This document shows positions 7,569 to 15,106 of a stretch of 35,859 nt of DNA, one piece after another (within the stretch, counting starts at the first letter, position 1; the number at the start of each line of letters is the position of its first letter). The position numbers and the translations under genes are program-made. The stretch covers positions 1 to 35,859 of the forward strand of contig CBDUSI010000040.1 of the NCBI GenBank assembly GCA_965370045.1, written 5' to 3'. The notes beneath the pieces are model-generated. The model ran no database searches and was not told where the DNA came from. It was given only the letters and a program-made list of their open reading frames with translations. The DNA is from CAZONU01 sp965370045. GTDB taxonomy: Bacteria > Planctomycetota > SZUA-567 > JAKLDR01.

Positions 7569-8368
7569 GCCCCGAAGCCTGCCCCCACGCCGAGGAGTTC
7601 TCCGCGCTGCTGGACCGCGAGCTGGCCCCCGAGCGCATCCCCACGCTGGAGCGCCACGTCGGCGAGTGCGAGTCCTGCCGCAAGCTCTTCCTGCGCCTGG
7701 CCGCCGCCGACCGCATGTACCGCCTGGTCCTCGGCCGGGTGGACCTCTTGGCCGAGTGCCTGGAGGCCAAGCCCGAGAAGGAGGACGCGCCCACCGGCCA
7801 GCTGCTTGACGACATAGAGGCCTTCGGGCGCAACCAGCGGGCCGCCGCCCACCAGCAGGCCGAGGAGCGCACCACCAAGCGCAAGAGCCGCCGCCGGATG
7901 GTCCTCTTCCTCCTCTTCGTGCTCGCCGTCGGCGGCTTCGCCGGCGCGCTGCAGCCTTCACCCGTCACCGGCCTCTCCGGTAAAGCCAAGCGCGCGGGCG
8001 CGTACGTAACCGGTCCCGGCGTGGCGACCCTCCACGGCGGCGCGAAGCTCAAGCTCTCTGATGGCGCCCGTGCGCGCTTCACCTGCGCCTTCAGGTGGCA
8101 GAAGCCCACCGCCGAGCTCTCCGCCGGGACGCTGGAGGTGAAGTCCGGCAAGCTGGTCATCCGCGTCAAGGGCGTGCTTCGCGGGATGATCGCCGGGCAG
8201 GCCGCGGTGGCCGACGCCGATGGCAAAGTGACCTTCAAAGATGCCCCCAAGCCGCTGCCGGGCGTGAAGAAGAAGCCCCCGGCCACCGAAACGGCTCCGC
8301 CCGCCACTCCGCCCGCAGTTCCGCCGCCGCCCGCTCCGCTGCCCGCCCCGCCCGCCGCCAAGGGCTGA
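7565..8368 (+). CDS. membrane anti-sigma factor with zinc-finger and FecR-like outer domain
   Basis: The 267-residue protein starts with a ZAS-type zinc-binding anti-sigma domain: H31, C35 and C38 in HVGECESC. A cytoplasmic linker ending in a basic KRKSRRR run leads to one membrane helix at about 112-129. Outside it has a small strand-rich domain (GPGVATLHGGAKLKLSDGARARF... LEVKSGKLVIRVKG) resembling the FecR family, then a proline/alanine-rich tail of ~45 residues that could span the periplasm or wall. It would hold the upstream sigma factor at the membrane until a signal releases it. The four-base GTGA overlap means coupled translation and near-equal amounts of both proteins. Confidence 0.82.
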   Translation: MSPEACPHAEEFSALLDRELAPERIPTLERHVGECESCRKLFLRLAAADRMYRLVLGRVDLLAECLEAKPEKEDAPTGQLLDDIEAFGRNQRAAAHQQAEERTTKRKSRRRMVLFLLFVLAVGGFAGALQPSPVTGLSGKAKRAGAYVTGPGVATLHGGAKLKLSDGARARFTCAFRWQKPTAELSAGTLEVKSGKLVIRVKGVLRGMIAGQAAVADADGKVTFKDAPKPLPGVKKKPPATETAPPATPPAVPPPPAPLPAPPAAKG

Positions 8369-8374
8369 ACCGCG

Positions 8375-9295
8375 CTAGGGCCCGTCGCGGGGGGACCAAG
8401 CTCTTTCACCACCAAGGCACAAAGGCACCAAGTTGGGATTCGGGTCGCGGGAGGGCGCGCAGGTTTCGCGAGCGGCCTCGTCCGCGTTCAAGCCCTCAAG
8501 GTTCTTCGTGCCTTGGTGTCTTGGTGGTTGATTAGCCCAGTGCATGTGGCGGCGATGCACGAGTAAGAGACGCCCCGCGCGGGCGGCCTGTTTGAGGTCC
8601 GGGCTGGCCACGAAGATCAGCAATCGGTTAATCGCCAGCGCCGCGCCGGCCTGCGCTGCCGTGCGCCGCGCCGTCGGATATGCCTTGTCCCAACTCTTCG
8701 CGTAAATGAAAGCCCAGCGGGTGACTTCCGCTTCGGGGTGTCCCGTATCCCGCGCGATCCTGTAGTAATCGTCCCCGTGTGCCACGCGATTCGCCGCATA
8801 CGTGATGCGACGCGCTAGCTCTTCCGGAGCTTCTCTTTCACCACCAAGACACCAAGGCACCAAGTTGGAGCCCGGGTCGCGGGAAAGCGCGCTGGCTTCG
8901 CGAGCGGCTTCCGCCGCGTTGGAGCCCTCACGGTTCTTGGTGTCTTTGTGTCTTGGTGGTTGATAACGTCGTCGCTCGACGTGGCGGCGATGTATCAAGA
9001 GTTCGCGGGCCGCGTTTTCGGCGGCGGTTTCGTCATCGCCCTTGAGCAGCGTGCACAAACCCTTGATGGTCTCGCCCTCGGCCTCATGTAAACGCAGCTT
9101 CTCGGCGCGCTCGAACAATGGCCCCCAGACCTCGGGATGGTCAATGCTGAAAGTAACCAGGTCGCCAACAGCGGCCCCCGTGTTCTCGGCAATCGCTTCC
9201 CACGAAAGCCCCCGCGCGTGCTGGCGGGCGGCGTCGATCAACACTTCCCTCGGGAACGGGAGTTCTCTGCTCTTGGCGTCCTTGATCAAGGTCAA
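8375..9295 (-). CDS. two-module helical/HTH-like ORF interrupted by two dispersed repeats
   Basis: A TTG-initiated frame (AGAAGGG upstream) encodes 306 residues in two related modules. Module 1 (about residues 14-110) and module 2 (about 150-255) share an HTH-like start (LSWEAIAENTG / DDYYRIARDTG), a helical body, and a closing ARELLIHRRH / AGRLLLVHRRH. Each is followed by a translated repeat beginning PPRH..TKN. The repeat copies are about 85% identical as DNA but only about two-thirds identical as protein, so they behave as non-coding DNA passing through a frame. Either this is one gene enlarged by tandem duplication plus repeat insertion, or the remains of two small genes. No enzymatic motif is visible; function unknown. 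Confidence 0.45.
   Translation of the reverse strand: MTLIKDAKSRELPFPREVLIDAARQHARGLSWEAIAENTGAAVGDLVTFSIDHPEVWGPLFERAEKLRLHEAEGETIKGLCTLLKGDDETAAENAARELLIHRRHVERRRYQPPRHKDTKNREGSNAAEAAREASALSRDPGSNLVPWCLGGEREAPEELARRITYAANRVAHGDDYYRIARDTGHPEAEVTRWAFIYAKSWDKAYPTARRTAAQAGAALAINRLLIFVASPDLKQAARAGRLLLVHRRHMHWANQPPRHQGTKNLEGLNADEAARETCAPSRDPNPNLVPLCLGGERAWSPRDGP
8401..8532. repeat. dispersed palindromic repeat, copy 1
   Basis: The left end (CTTTCACCACCAAGGCAC...) and right end (...CCTTGGTGTCTTGGTGGTTG) are imperfect inverted repeats made of CACCAAG units, around a ~75-base core. About 112 of 132 bases match copy 2. There is no transposase. It has the shape of a MITE or REP-like element. Confidence 0.8.
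8833..8965. repeat. dispersed palindromic repeat, copy 2
   Basis: Same orientation and ends as the copy at 8401, with the core TCGCGAGCGGC shared. It sits after the first module of the surrounding ORF at the same relative place (just after the HRRH...Q codons) as copy 1 sits after the second module. Confidence 0.8.
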
Positions 9296-9300
9296 TAGCC

Positions 9301-9332
9301 CTTCTTGGTGCCTTGGTGCCTTGGTGGTTAAA
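9301..9332. repeat. half copy of the dispersed repeat
   Basis: Only the right-hand CTTGGTGCCTTGGTGCCTTGGTGGTT end is present, directly upstream of the two-module ORF, supplying part of its leader. The left half and the core are missing. Confidence 0.7.
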
Positions 9333-9770
9333 GAAAAAGTACCCCCTCATTAGTTATGTGGATTTTTCCTCCATACGCGGCCCCCGGCTCTCATTTTTTT
9401 CCGTAACCGACGCGGAATGACCGAGATAAACTTTTCATTTTCTACGACACGCGGAAATCCGCAGTCCGCAATCCGAAATCCCAAATCATGGTACCCCCTC
9501 ATAAGTACTATGAGCACCTGTCCACCAAGCCGCGCGGCGCGGTGCGTAAGTCGCGCAGTCTCGGGCTGTGAAATTCTCATTTCCCCCGACTTTGGCCAAG
9601 TAGGCTGCTGGCACAGAAAGTAACTGGTCGAAAATGCTTGACCTGTCGTTGTGATTGTGTAACCTATTGTTGGCGCGAGGGATAACGCTGTCTGGTCAAC
9701 TTGACGTTAGGCGTCAGGCATCATACGAATGATTCCATCTGAAGCGTCTCATGCGTAAGGCTCGATCACC
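9333..9770. other. repeat-rich AT-richer intergenic stretch
   Basis: No gene is supported in these ~440 bases. A 12-base direct repeat GTACCCCCTCAT occurs at 9339-9350 and 9491-9502, 152 bases apart. At about 9452-9486 there is a run of degenerate 7-mers (AAATCCG, CAGTCCG, CAATCCG, AAATCCC). A weak promoter-like TTGACG-N17-TACGAA lies at 9701-9729, about 40 bases before the metallopeptidase-like gene. The stretch marks the left flank of a low-GC island. Confidence 0.55.
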
Positions 9771-10874
9771 ATGATGGAAGGCGCTGAGATTCAAAAGGCT
9801 TTCTTTCACCCCGTCTGCAACCGGGAAGAAATCGGACGCATTTTCAATGTACAGAATGCGTCGGATCATCTTCTGAAATTGCGTGCCGAAACCATTGTCG
9901 ACCACATGCGACTCTTCCGGGTGTACCGGAACAAAGCTCTCCTAGATGAAGAGAATTGGTCACTTGAACACTCATTTGAAGAATCCCACTACAAGAACTT
10001 CCTCGGTGCTCTCCCCGAAAAGGAAAGTAAGGAATGTCGAACCGTCACCTACGGAAACATGTTCTCAAATGACCCGAATGGGTCAATTTTCAAGACAGAC
10101 TATGGTCCTATAATCACCATAAGCGACTCGCTACGTTTCTTCTTGAAGTTCTCTCATCTCGCGCTCCTGGACTTCGGCGATGAGATCCCAGTTCATGTGT
10201 GCATGAATGCACTAAGGATTGCTGTTCGCGTGATGTTGAAAACTGAAGCCCTAGATTTCTTGATGGACCCTCGAGGAATTGTCCCAAGAGAAATCGCCGA
10301 GCTAATGGAAAGACCTATAGGACGTCAATTAGAATTCATTGCTGGGCACGAATATGCTCACCACCTCTTGGGGCATCTATCAGGCACCGACGTGGTGAGC
10401 ATGCCCATCTTTTTCGCCATCTCCGCCAATGACGAAGACTACAAACCCCAGGAAGTCTATAGCCAGTCACAGCAGGACGAGTTCGCCGCAGACTTGCATG
10501 CCATGCTCCTTCCCCAATACAGTTCTGATGAGAAAGGGGAGTTATTAGAGGCTGCACTGCTGTGGTTCGGTTGTCTCGATCTATACGAGGCAGTAAGCAA
10601 CACCGTGTTTCCAAGGAGCCTCTACACTCTTCGGACACATCCGACAGCCAGAGAGCGAATTGAAAACTTGCTGACGAAGGTGCCTACTCCTTCCGGAGTT
10701 GATGTAGGCAAGTGGAGGCGGTTTCTAAGAACACTGGACGAATTCAAGAAGCGTCTTCTCGAAGATGTCTCCCTGCATTTCGACGCATATGAAACCTACG
10801 GTTCAGTCTACTTGGACAAGCCAAACACTGAGTGGCGGGGGCCTGAACTCATCGACAGGGTCGACTACTACTGA
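9771..10874 (+). CDS. HExxH metallopeptidase-like protein on an AT-richer island
   Basis: A 367-residue protein with a gluzincin-type zinc signature: HEYAHHLLGH (HExxH) near residue 193 and EFAADLHA about 45 residues later, a likely place for the third metal ligand. Further on HPTARERI resembles the HPxxxxRI element after the active site of M48-type peptidases. There is no signal peptide and no membrane segment, so it is probably cytoplasmic. Possible relatives are M48-like or phage-exclusion Lit (U49)-like peptidases; I cannot choose between them. Base composition is clearly lower in GC than the neighbours, with A/T-ending codons, so recent transfer is likely. ATGATG at 9771 lacks a strong ribosome-binding site. 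Confidence 0.7.
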   Translation: MMEGAEIQKAFFHPVCNREEIGRIFNVQNASDHLLKLRAETIVDHMRLFRVYRNKALLDEENWSLEHSFEESHYKNFLGALPEKESKECRTVTYGNMFSNDPNGSIFKTDYGPIITISDSLRFFLKFSHLALLDFGDEIPVHVCMNALRIAVRVMLKTEALDFLMDPRGIVPREIAELMERPIGRQLEFIAGHEYAHHLLGHLSGTDVVSMPIFFAISANDEDYKPQEVYSQSQQDEFAADLHAMLLPQYSSDEKGELLEAALLWFGCLDLYEAVSNTVFPRSLYTLRTHPTARERIENLLTKVPTPSGVDVGKWRRFLRTLDEFKKRLLEDVSLHFDAYETYGSVYLDKPNTEWRGPELIDRVDYY

Positions 10875-10894
10875 TCCAACCGCGCCTTGCATCG

Positions 10895-10910
10895 GACGGC
10901 TAGTGCCGTC
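10895..10910 (+). terminator. hairpin after the metallopeptidase-like gene
   Basis: GACGGC-TAGT-GCCGTC forms a perfect 6-bp stem 21 bases past the stop, without a T tract. The rest of 10911-11087 holds no gene that I can support. Confidence 0.4.
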
Positions 10911-11087
10911 TACTGATTAACCTGCTGTACAATCCGCCTTGCTAACTGGGAGAGGCTCCCCACGTCCGATAACACCCCTCACCGGGTCGAAAGGCCCTGC
11001 CCGACAGTTTCGCCACGGTAACAACCGCGCGCCATCCCGGCCCGGTGCTCCCGAAGGGTAACGCTTTCTGGCCTTTCGGCTGCCCGG

Positions 11088-11663
11088 TTACTCGCCCAGC
11101 GGGACGTGGGCCAGCGGGGTGTACGTCGGCCCGGAGCGCGAGAGCTCGCTCTGAAACAGCGTCAGTTCTTCCACGTAACACTCGCCGAAATCGTGCGCGG
11201 CGTACGCGCCCAGGGCCTCGGCCAGCTCGCTCACCCGCTCGGCGCCCTTGACCCGGCCTAATGTAAGATGCGCCTTGAAGCCCCGGCCGTCGGGGGGCAC
11301 GCCGAAGTCTTTCATGAAGGTCTCGAGATCGTCGCGCACCGCGCCCAGCCGGCCGTCGTCCTCCATGCGCGTGGCGACGACGCGCATCCGCTTCTGGGGC
11401 GGGAAGGGCCCCACCCCGCGCACCTGGCCGGCGAAGCTCTTGTGCCCGGCGAGCGCCGCGCGGGCCGCCTCGGCGATGGCCCCGGTCTCGGCCAGGGGCA
11501 CGTCGCCCAGAAACTTCACGGTGAAGTGCAGGTTCTCCGGCCGCACCCAGCGCACCTTGGCGCCGACGCGGTCGAGTTCCTCTATCACCGCGGCCAGCTG
11601 GCCGCGCAGGCCGTCGTCGATCTCCGCCGCGAAGAACCCGCGGACGAGCTTGCCGCCGGCCAT
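11088..11663 (-). CDS. thpR: RNA 2',3'-cyclic phosphodiesterase (ThpR/LigT)
   Basis: The 191-residue protein is a 2H phosphoesterase that opens 2',3'-cyclic phosphate ends of RNA to 2'-phosphates. Both catalytic HxTx motifs are present: HFTV (H46) and HLTL (H132), with the usual N-terminal RGFFAAEI strand and spacing. It begins one base after the stop of the PfkB-family gene, so the two form an operon transcribed from the promoter at 12598-12626. In many bacteria thpR sits with unrelated housekeeping genes, and no RNA-repair partner is seen here. Confidence 0.93.
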   Translation of the reverse strand: MAGGKLVRGFFAAEIDDGLRGQLAAVIEELDRVGAKVRWVRPENLHFTVKFLGDVPLAETGAIAEAARAALAGHKSFAGQVRGVGPFPPQKRMRVVATRMEDDGRLGAVRDDLETFMKDFGVPPDGRGFKAHLTLGRVKGAERVSELAEALGAYAAHDFGECYVEELTLFQSELSRSGPTYTPLAHVPLGE

Positions 11664-11664
11664 G

Positions 11665-12567
11665 TCAGAACGTGCAGGTGGCTCGCAGCCGGGCCACGCG
11701 CTCCTCGACCTTCTCCAGCGGGATGTCGGCGATGTGCTGGGGCCCGAAGCCGCCGACCGTAAAGCTGGCCATGGCGATCCCGTGGGCCGCGGCGTGCAGC
11801 ATGGCCGCCGGGTCGGTCTTGCCGGTCCTGGCCAGGTGGCCCATCATCGCGCCGGCGAAGCTGTCGCCCGCGCCGGTGGGGTCGGCCACGTTCTCCTCGG
11901 GGAAGGCGGGCAGCGCGCAGGTGGCCTCCGCCGAGGCCAGGGTCATACCGTGCTCGCCCTTCTTGATGACCGCGGCCTTGAGCCCGCTTTCCACCAGCCG
12001 CCGCGCCGCGCGGGCCAGCAGGTGCTCGCCGGTGAGCATGCGCGCCTCGGCATCGTTGAGGCAGAGGACGTCGATCTTACTGATGAGCGCGTCCAGGGCC
12101 TCGCGTTCGTTTTCTATCCAGAGATTCATGGTGTCGGCCACGGTCAGCTTGGGCGCGGCGACCTGATCGAGCACCTTCATCTGTACCTGCGGCACGCCGT
12201 TGGCCAGGAAGACGTACTCCGAGTCGCGGAAGGCCTCGGGCAGCACCGGGTCGAACTCGCCGAAGACGTTGAGATCCACGCTGACCGTCTCGGCCTCGTT
12301 CATGGCCCCCGCGTAGCGGCCGTGCCAGCGGAAGGTCTCGCCGGGCTGCACCACCAGCCCGGAAGTGTCCACGTCCATGCCCGCCAGGAACTCGCGGTGC
12401 TCGGCGGGGAAGTCCTCACCGACCACGCCAACCAGGCGCACCGGGGTGTAGCGGTGCGCGGCGGCCGAGAAGTACACCGCCGAGCCGCCCAGCACGGCGC
12501 GAGGCCCGCCGCTCGCGGGGGTTTCGATGGTGTCCACGGCGACCGAACCGACCACCAGCAGCGACAC
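11665..12567 (-). CDS. PfkB-family carbohydrate/nucleoside kinase
   Basis: The 300-residue protein is a ribokinase-fold PfkB kinase. The N-terminal VVGSVAVDTI and GGSAVYFSAAAHR match the substrate-binding first signature. The second signature DPTGAGDSF lies at 229-237, with D235 as the catalytic base and the GAGD anion hole. NDAEARMLTG (171-180) is the typical N-x-x-E element. Substrate is not evident; ribokinase- or adenosine-kinase-like sugar/nucleoside kinases are alternatives. The GTG start is set by AGGAGG 6 bases upstream. It is transcribed divergently from the archaemetzincin-like gene. Confidence 0.88.
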   Translation of the reverse strand: MSLLVVGSVAVDTIETPASGGPRAVLGGSAVYFSAAAHRYTPVRLVGVVGEDFPAEHREFLAGMDVDTSGLVVQPGETFRWHGRYAGAMNEAETVSVDLNVFGEFDPVLPEAFRDSEYVFLANGVPQVQMKVLDQVAAPKLTVADTMNLWIENEREALDALISKIDVLCLNDAEARMLTGEHLLARAARRLVESGLKAAVIKKGEHGMTLASAEATCALPAFPEENVADPTGAGDSFAGAMMGHLARTGKTDPAAMLHAAAHGIAMASFTVGGFGPQHIADIPLEKVEERVARLRATCTF

Positions 12568-12597
12568 TCAGCACCTCCTTTTCCCCCGTTCGCGTAG

Positions 12598-12626
12598 ATT
12601 ATGGCCCGGCCTCCGGCGGGAGTCAA
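12598..12626 (-). promoter_or_regulatory. sigma-70-type promoter of pfkB-thpR
   Basis: On the minus strand TTGACT and CATAAT are separated by exactly 17 bases and precede the pfkB GTG by about 31 bases. This is one of the best matches to the bacterial housekeeping promoter in the window. Confidence 0.7.
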
Positions 12627-12643
12627 GCCGCACGGGAATCGCC

Positions 12644-12672
12644 TTGTGCCGCGCGGCCCCGCGAGCTACATT
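12644..12672 (+). promoter_or_regulatory. putative promoter of the archaemetzincin-like gene
   Basis: TTGTGC-N17-TACATT lies about 50 bases before the ATG at 12722 and runs into an AT-rich TTATATATA. Moderate match. Confidence 0.4.
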
Positions 12673-12721
12673 ATATATAGAGGCCGTCGCCATCTCGGCG
12701 GCAAATCGCAGGAGGTTGTTC

Positions 12722-13717
12722 ATGCTCGCCAAGCCCGGCAGGAAGTCCCTGGTCGCCGCCGCCGCGCTGCTGGTCCTGATGATCGCCGCGCTGCTCTGGT
12801 GCCGCGCGGGCGAGCCCCGGCCGCCGAAGCGCGACGCCGCGCTGCTCAGGAAGCTCGACGCGGACATCGAGAAGCTCCGGCCCCTGCACAAGAAGCTGGG
12901 CAAGCCCCGGCCCGGCGACTGGCTGGACCGCTTCAAGGAGCCCGGCCAGACCTTCAGCCAGTACCTGATCTCCCGGCCGGTGATGCCCCGCGGCAAACGC
13001 AAAGTAATCTACATCCAGCCGCTGGGTAAGTTCAACAAGAAGCAGCGCGAGGTGATAAACCTCAACGCCGAGTTCATGCGCATCTACTTCAACCTGGATG
13101 TCAAGATCAGGAAGGACCTCTCTCTGCGGATCATCCCCGCCAAGGCCCGGCGGGTGCACCCCACCCAGGGCATGAAGCAGATACTGGCCGGCTGCGTGCT
13201 CGATGATGTCCTCAAGCCGCGCCTGCCCGACGACGCCGTGGCCTATATCGCTTTCACCACCAGCGACCTGTGGCCGGGCAAGGGCTGGAACTTCGTCTTC
13301 GGGATGGCCTCGCTGCGCGAGCGCGTGGGGGTCTGGTCCATCTACCGCAACGGCGACCCTACCAAGGGCGAGAAGGCCTTCCGGCTCTGCCTGATGCGCA
13401 CCATGAAGACCGCCACCCACGAGACCGGGCACATGTTCTCCATGCTGCACTGCACCAAGTACGAGTGCAACATGTGCGGCTCGAACCACCGCGCGGAGGC
13501 CGACCGCCGACCGATCTTCTCGTGCCCGGAGTGCGTCGCCAAGATATCCTGGGCCTGCAACGCCGACCTCGTCGAGCGCTACCGCAAGATGGCCAAGTTC
13601 TTCAAGAAGCAGGGCTACAAGGCAGAGGTCAAGTTCTGCGAGAAGTCCATCAAGGCGCTGGGCGGGAAGCTGGAAGCGAAGAAGAAGCCGGACGCGAAGA
13701 AGAAGGGCGACGGCTGA
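12722..13717 (+). CDS. archaemetzincin-like zinc metalloprotease, membrane-anchored
   Basis: The 331-residue protein has an N-terminal hydrophobic segment (residues 9-26) after a basic start, so it is anchored or secreted. The metzincin zinc site is HETGHMFSMLH (H233, E234, H237, H243). It is followed by the cysteine pattern that defines archaemetzincins: C244, C249, M251 and C268-x2-C271, with a 16-residue gap where the consensus has 17. The glycine normally at the third turn is Ser240. The C-terminus is a lysine/alanine-rich tail. The ATG is chosen for AGGAGG 7 bases upstream. Known archaemetzincins are aminopeptidases; the membrane anchor would place this one outside the cytoplasm, which is inference. 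Confidence 0.87.
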   Translation: MLAKPGRKSLVAAAALLVLMIAALLWCRAGEPRPPKRDAALLRKLDADIEKLRPLHKKLGKPRPGDWLDRFKEPGQTFSQYLISRPVMPRGKRKVIYIQPLGKFNKKQREVINLNAEFMRIYFNLDVKIRKDLSLRIIPAKARRVHPTQGMKQILAGCVLDDVLKPRLPDDAVAYIAFTTSDLWPGKGWNFVFGMASLRERVGVWSIYRNGDPTKGEKAFRLCLMRTMKTATHETGHMFSMLHCTKYECNMCGSNHRAEADRRPIFSCPECVAKISWACNADLVERYRKMAKFFKKQGYKAEVKFCEKSIKALGGKLEAKKKPDAKKKGDG

Positions 13718-13732
13718 GGGCGGGCTGGCTTA

Positions 13733-14143
13733 CTACTTCTGTTCGACCTCGGTGGTCTCTCTCACTATGTGTTGACGCAGGAGAGTGGCCGTTTTCGCCG
13801 CAAGCTCAAGGACCGTGCTCCATTCAGGCAACTGGATTATCTCGGGCGAATAGCACTGTCCTGCGAACTTCTGCGTGAGTTGATCAAGCTGCCGCAATAG
13901 GTCATCAATCTGCTTCGAAATAACGTAGCGTCCGGAGGGAGTTTCCTCAAGTAGGTCAATCAGCCCAGTGTCGTCATAGAGTCCGCAGCCAGCTTCTACG
14001 AAGGAAGACACTTCCTCGCCTTCGCCACGCACCCAAACCCGCTCTTGATACTCTTTGTCCGCAAGCTCATCGAGACGAAGCAACACTTGTTGACACCATT
14101 GACGGTTGCCCCCACATTGATCCCATGAGCTACCTTTCTCCAT
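13733..14143 (-). CDS. hypothetical protein of atypical composition
   Basis: A 136-residue, acidic, soluble protein starting MEKGSSWDQCGG with a central GEGEEVSSFVEAGCGLYDDTGLIDLLEE segment and a helical C-terminal half (SKQIDDLLRQLDQLTQK). The ATG at 14143 has GGAGGA upstream. Its base composition is plainly lower in GC than both neighbours, suggesting recent acquisition. It is convergent with the archaemetzincin-like gene, 15 bases away, with no terminator between. No family recognised; the size and composition would suit an immunity or accessory protein but nothing shows this. Confidence 0.6.
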   Translation of the reverse strand: MEKGSSWDQCGGNRQWCQQVLLRLDELADKEYQERVWVRGEGEEVSSFVEAGCGLYDDTGLIDLLEETPSGRYVISKQIDDLLRQLDQLTQKFAGQCYSPEIIQLPEWSTVLELAAKTATLLRQHIVRETTEVEQK

Positions 14144-14206
14144 CACTATTCCTCCGACCGGAAGTAGCGGGAGTTCCGGCGAGACCATGCTTCGTCGCCG
14201 GCCCCC

Positions 14207-14758
14207 TCAACCCTCGATCACTTCCCCAGGCAGGTGATAGAGCGGCAGCGGATACTTGAAAGACCGTATCACCTGCGCCTTCCAGAGGTCGAGCTTGCCG
14301 TTCTCGTCCAGGAACTCCGCGCGGGCCCAGCCGCCGGTGACGTTCCCGATCATGAGACTGTGGTGGCCGACTCTTACCTCCTGCTCGAACTCGAACTCCG
14401 CGGCGGCGACGCACTCGGCAATCGACGGTGTCTCTATGGTGACGCCGGGTTTGACAGTAAGGCCGGCTTCCTCCAGCTCGCTTCTTTCCACCGGAATCTT
14501 GGCGGCCAGCGTCGCGATCTTCTTGACGATGTCCGCGCCGGGAATGTTGACGGTGAACTCCCCGCCGCGCTTCATGTTCGCGTAGGTGTGGCTGGTGGTG
14601 GCAATGGCCGCGCCAATTTGCGTTCCGGACAGGTTGGTCCAGGAGCCGAAGACCCCCGCGTTAACGATCCCCGACTCGTGCAAAGTAGTGACGATCATGG
14701 TCGGGCGCGTGCCCAGGAACCCCATGGCCGCGCTGCCGGTGACTTCCTTGTAGTCCAT
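14207..14758 (-). CDS. flavin reductase-like FMN-binding split-barrel protein
   Basis: The 183-residue protein matches the flavin reductase-like/FMN-binding split-barrel family: a leading GFLGTRPTMIVTT strand, then NAGVFGSWTNLSGTQIGAAIATTSHTYANMK, the segment that normally binds FMN phosphate, then GEFTVNIP and a C-terminal KYPLPLYHLPGEV. Such proteins reduce free flavin or act as small FMN oxidoreductases; the substrate is unknown. The ATG at 14758 is preferred over an upstream GTG because AGGAGG lies 8 bases before it. It is separated from parB by ~350 bases that include a terminator and a GCGCCC-type tandem repeat. Confidence 0.82.
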   Translation of the reverse strand: MDYKEVTGSAAMGFLGTRPTMIVTTLHESGIVNAGVFGSWTNLSGTQIGAAIATTSHTYANMKRGGEFTVNIPGADIVKKIATLAAKIPVERSELEEAGLTVKPGVTIETPSIAECVAAAEFEFEQEVRVGHHSLMIGNVTGGWARAEFLDENGKLDLWKAQVIRSFKYPLPLYHLPGEVIEG

Positions 14759-14826
14759 CTCGCCGCCTCCTCTGCTCACTCTGCCCGGTGCGCGCCGCCG
14801 CGCATACTGGTATAGTAACCACGCGT

Positions 14827-14850
14827 CGCGCCCGCGCCCGCGCCCGCGCC
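14827..14850. repeat. tandem hexamer CGCGCC x4
   Basis: Four exact copies of a six-base unit in the spacer upstream of the flavin reductase-like gene. A simple repeat that can expand or contract. No coding frame is supported here or in 14851-14960. Confidence 0.85.
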
Positions 14851-14961
14851 TCGCCCGGCCTCCTTCGAAGCTACACCGCGCCCCGCGAAATCACAAACGC
14901 AAAAGCATCTCACAGCGGCTATGTGTTAAGCGTATACGGGGCGCAAGCCCCCGGGGCGCCG

Positions 14962-15034
14962 AAAAAAAAGAGGCCCCCGCGACAAACCGCACCGCGCGCC
15001 GGTACAACGGTTGCAGCCGCCGGGGGGCCTCGCT
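14962..15034 (-). terminator. Rho-independent-like terminator of parB
   Basis: On the minus strand GAGGCCCCC (15023-15031) pairs with GGGGGCCTC (14970-14978) and is followed at once by TTTTTTTT. The loop is long (44 bases, GC-rich, itself able to fold). It lies about 75 bases past the parB stop. The long structured loop leaves open a small-RNA alternative. Confidence 0.7.
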
Positions 15035-15106
15035 TACAGGCTTTTCCGATGACTCTAACGCTGGGGGGCGCCGGCCTATTCCCGGCAGTGCCTCGGAAGA
15101 TACTTT

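Noticed and set aside
8401..9332. CRISPR array
   Set aside because: The repeats are ~132 bp, only two and a half copies, 300 bp apart and differ at ~15% of bases. They are not short, regular direct repeats and no cas gene is near.
9690..9730. Integron attC site around GACGTTAGGCGTC
   Set aside because: The short GTTAGGC-like core lacks a matching RYYYAAC partner and the paired R/L boxes of an attC site, and no integrase is present.
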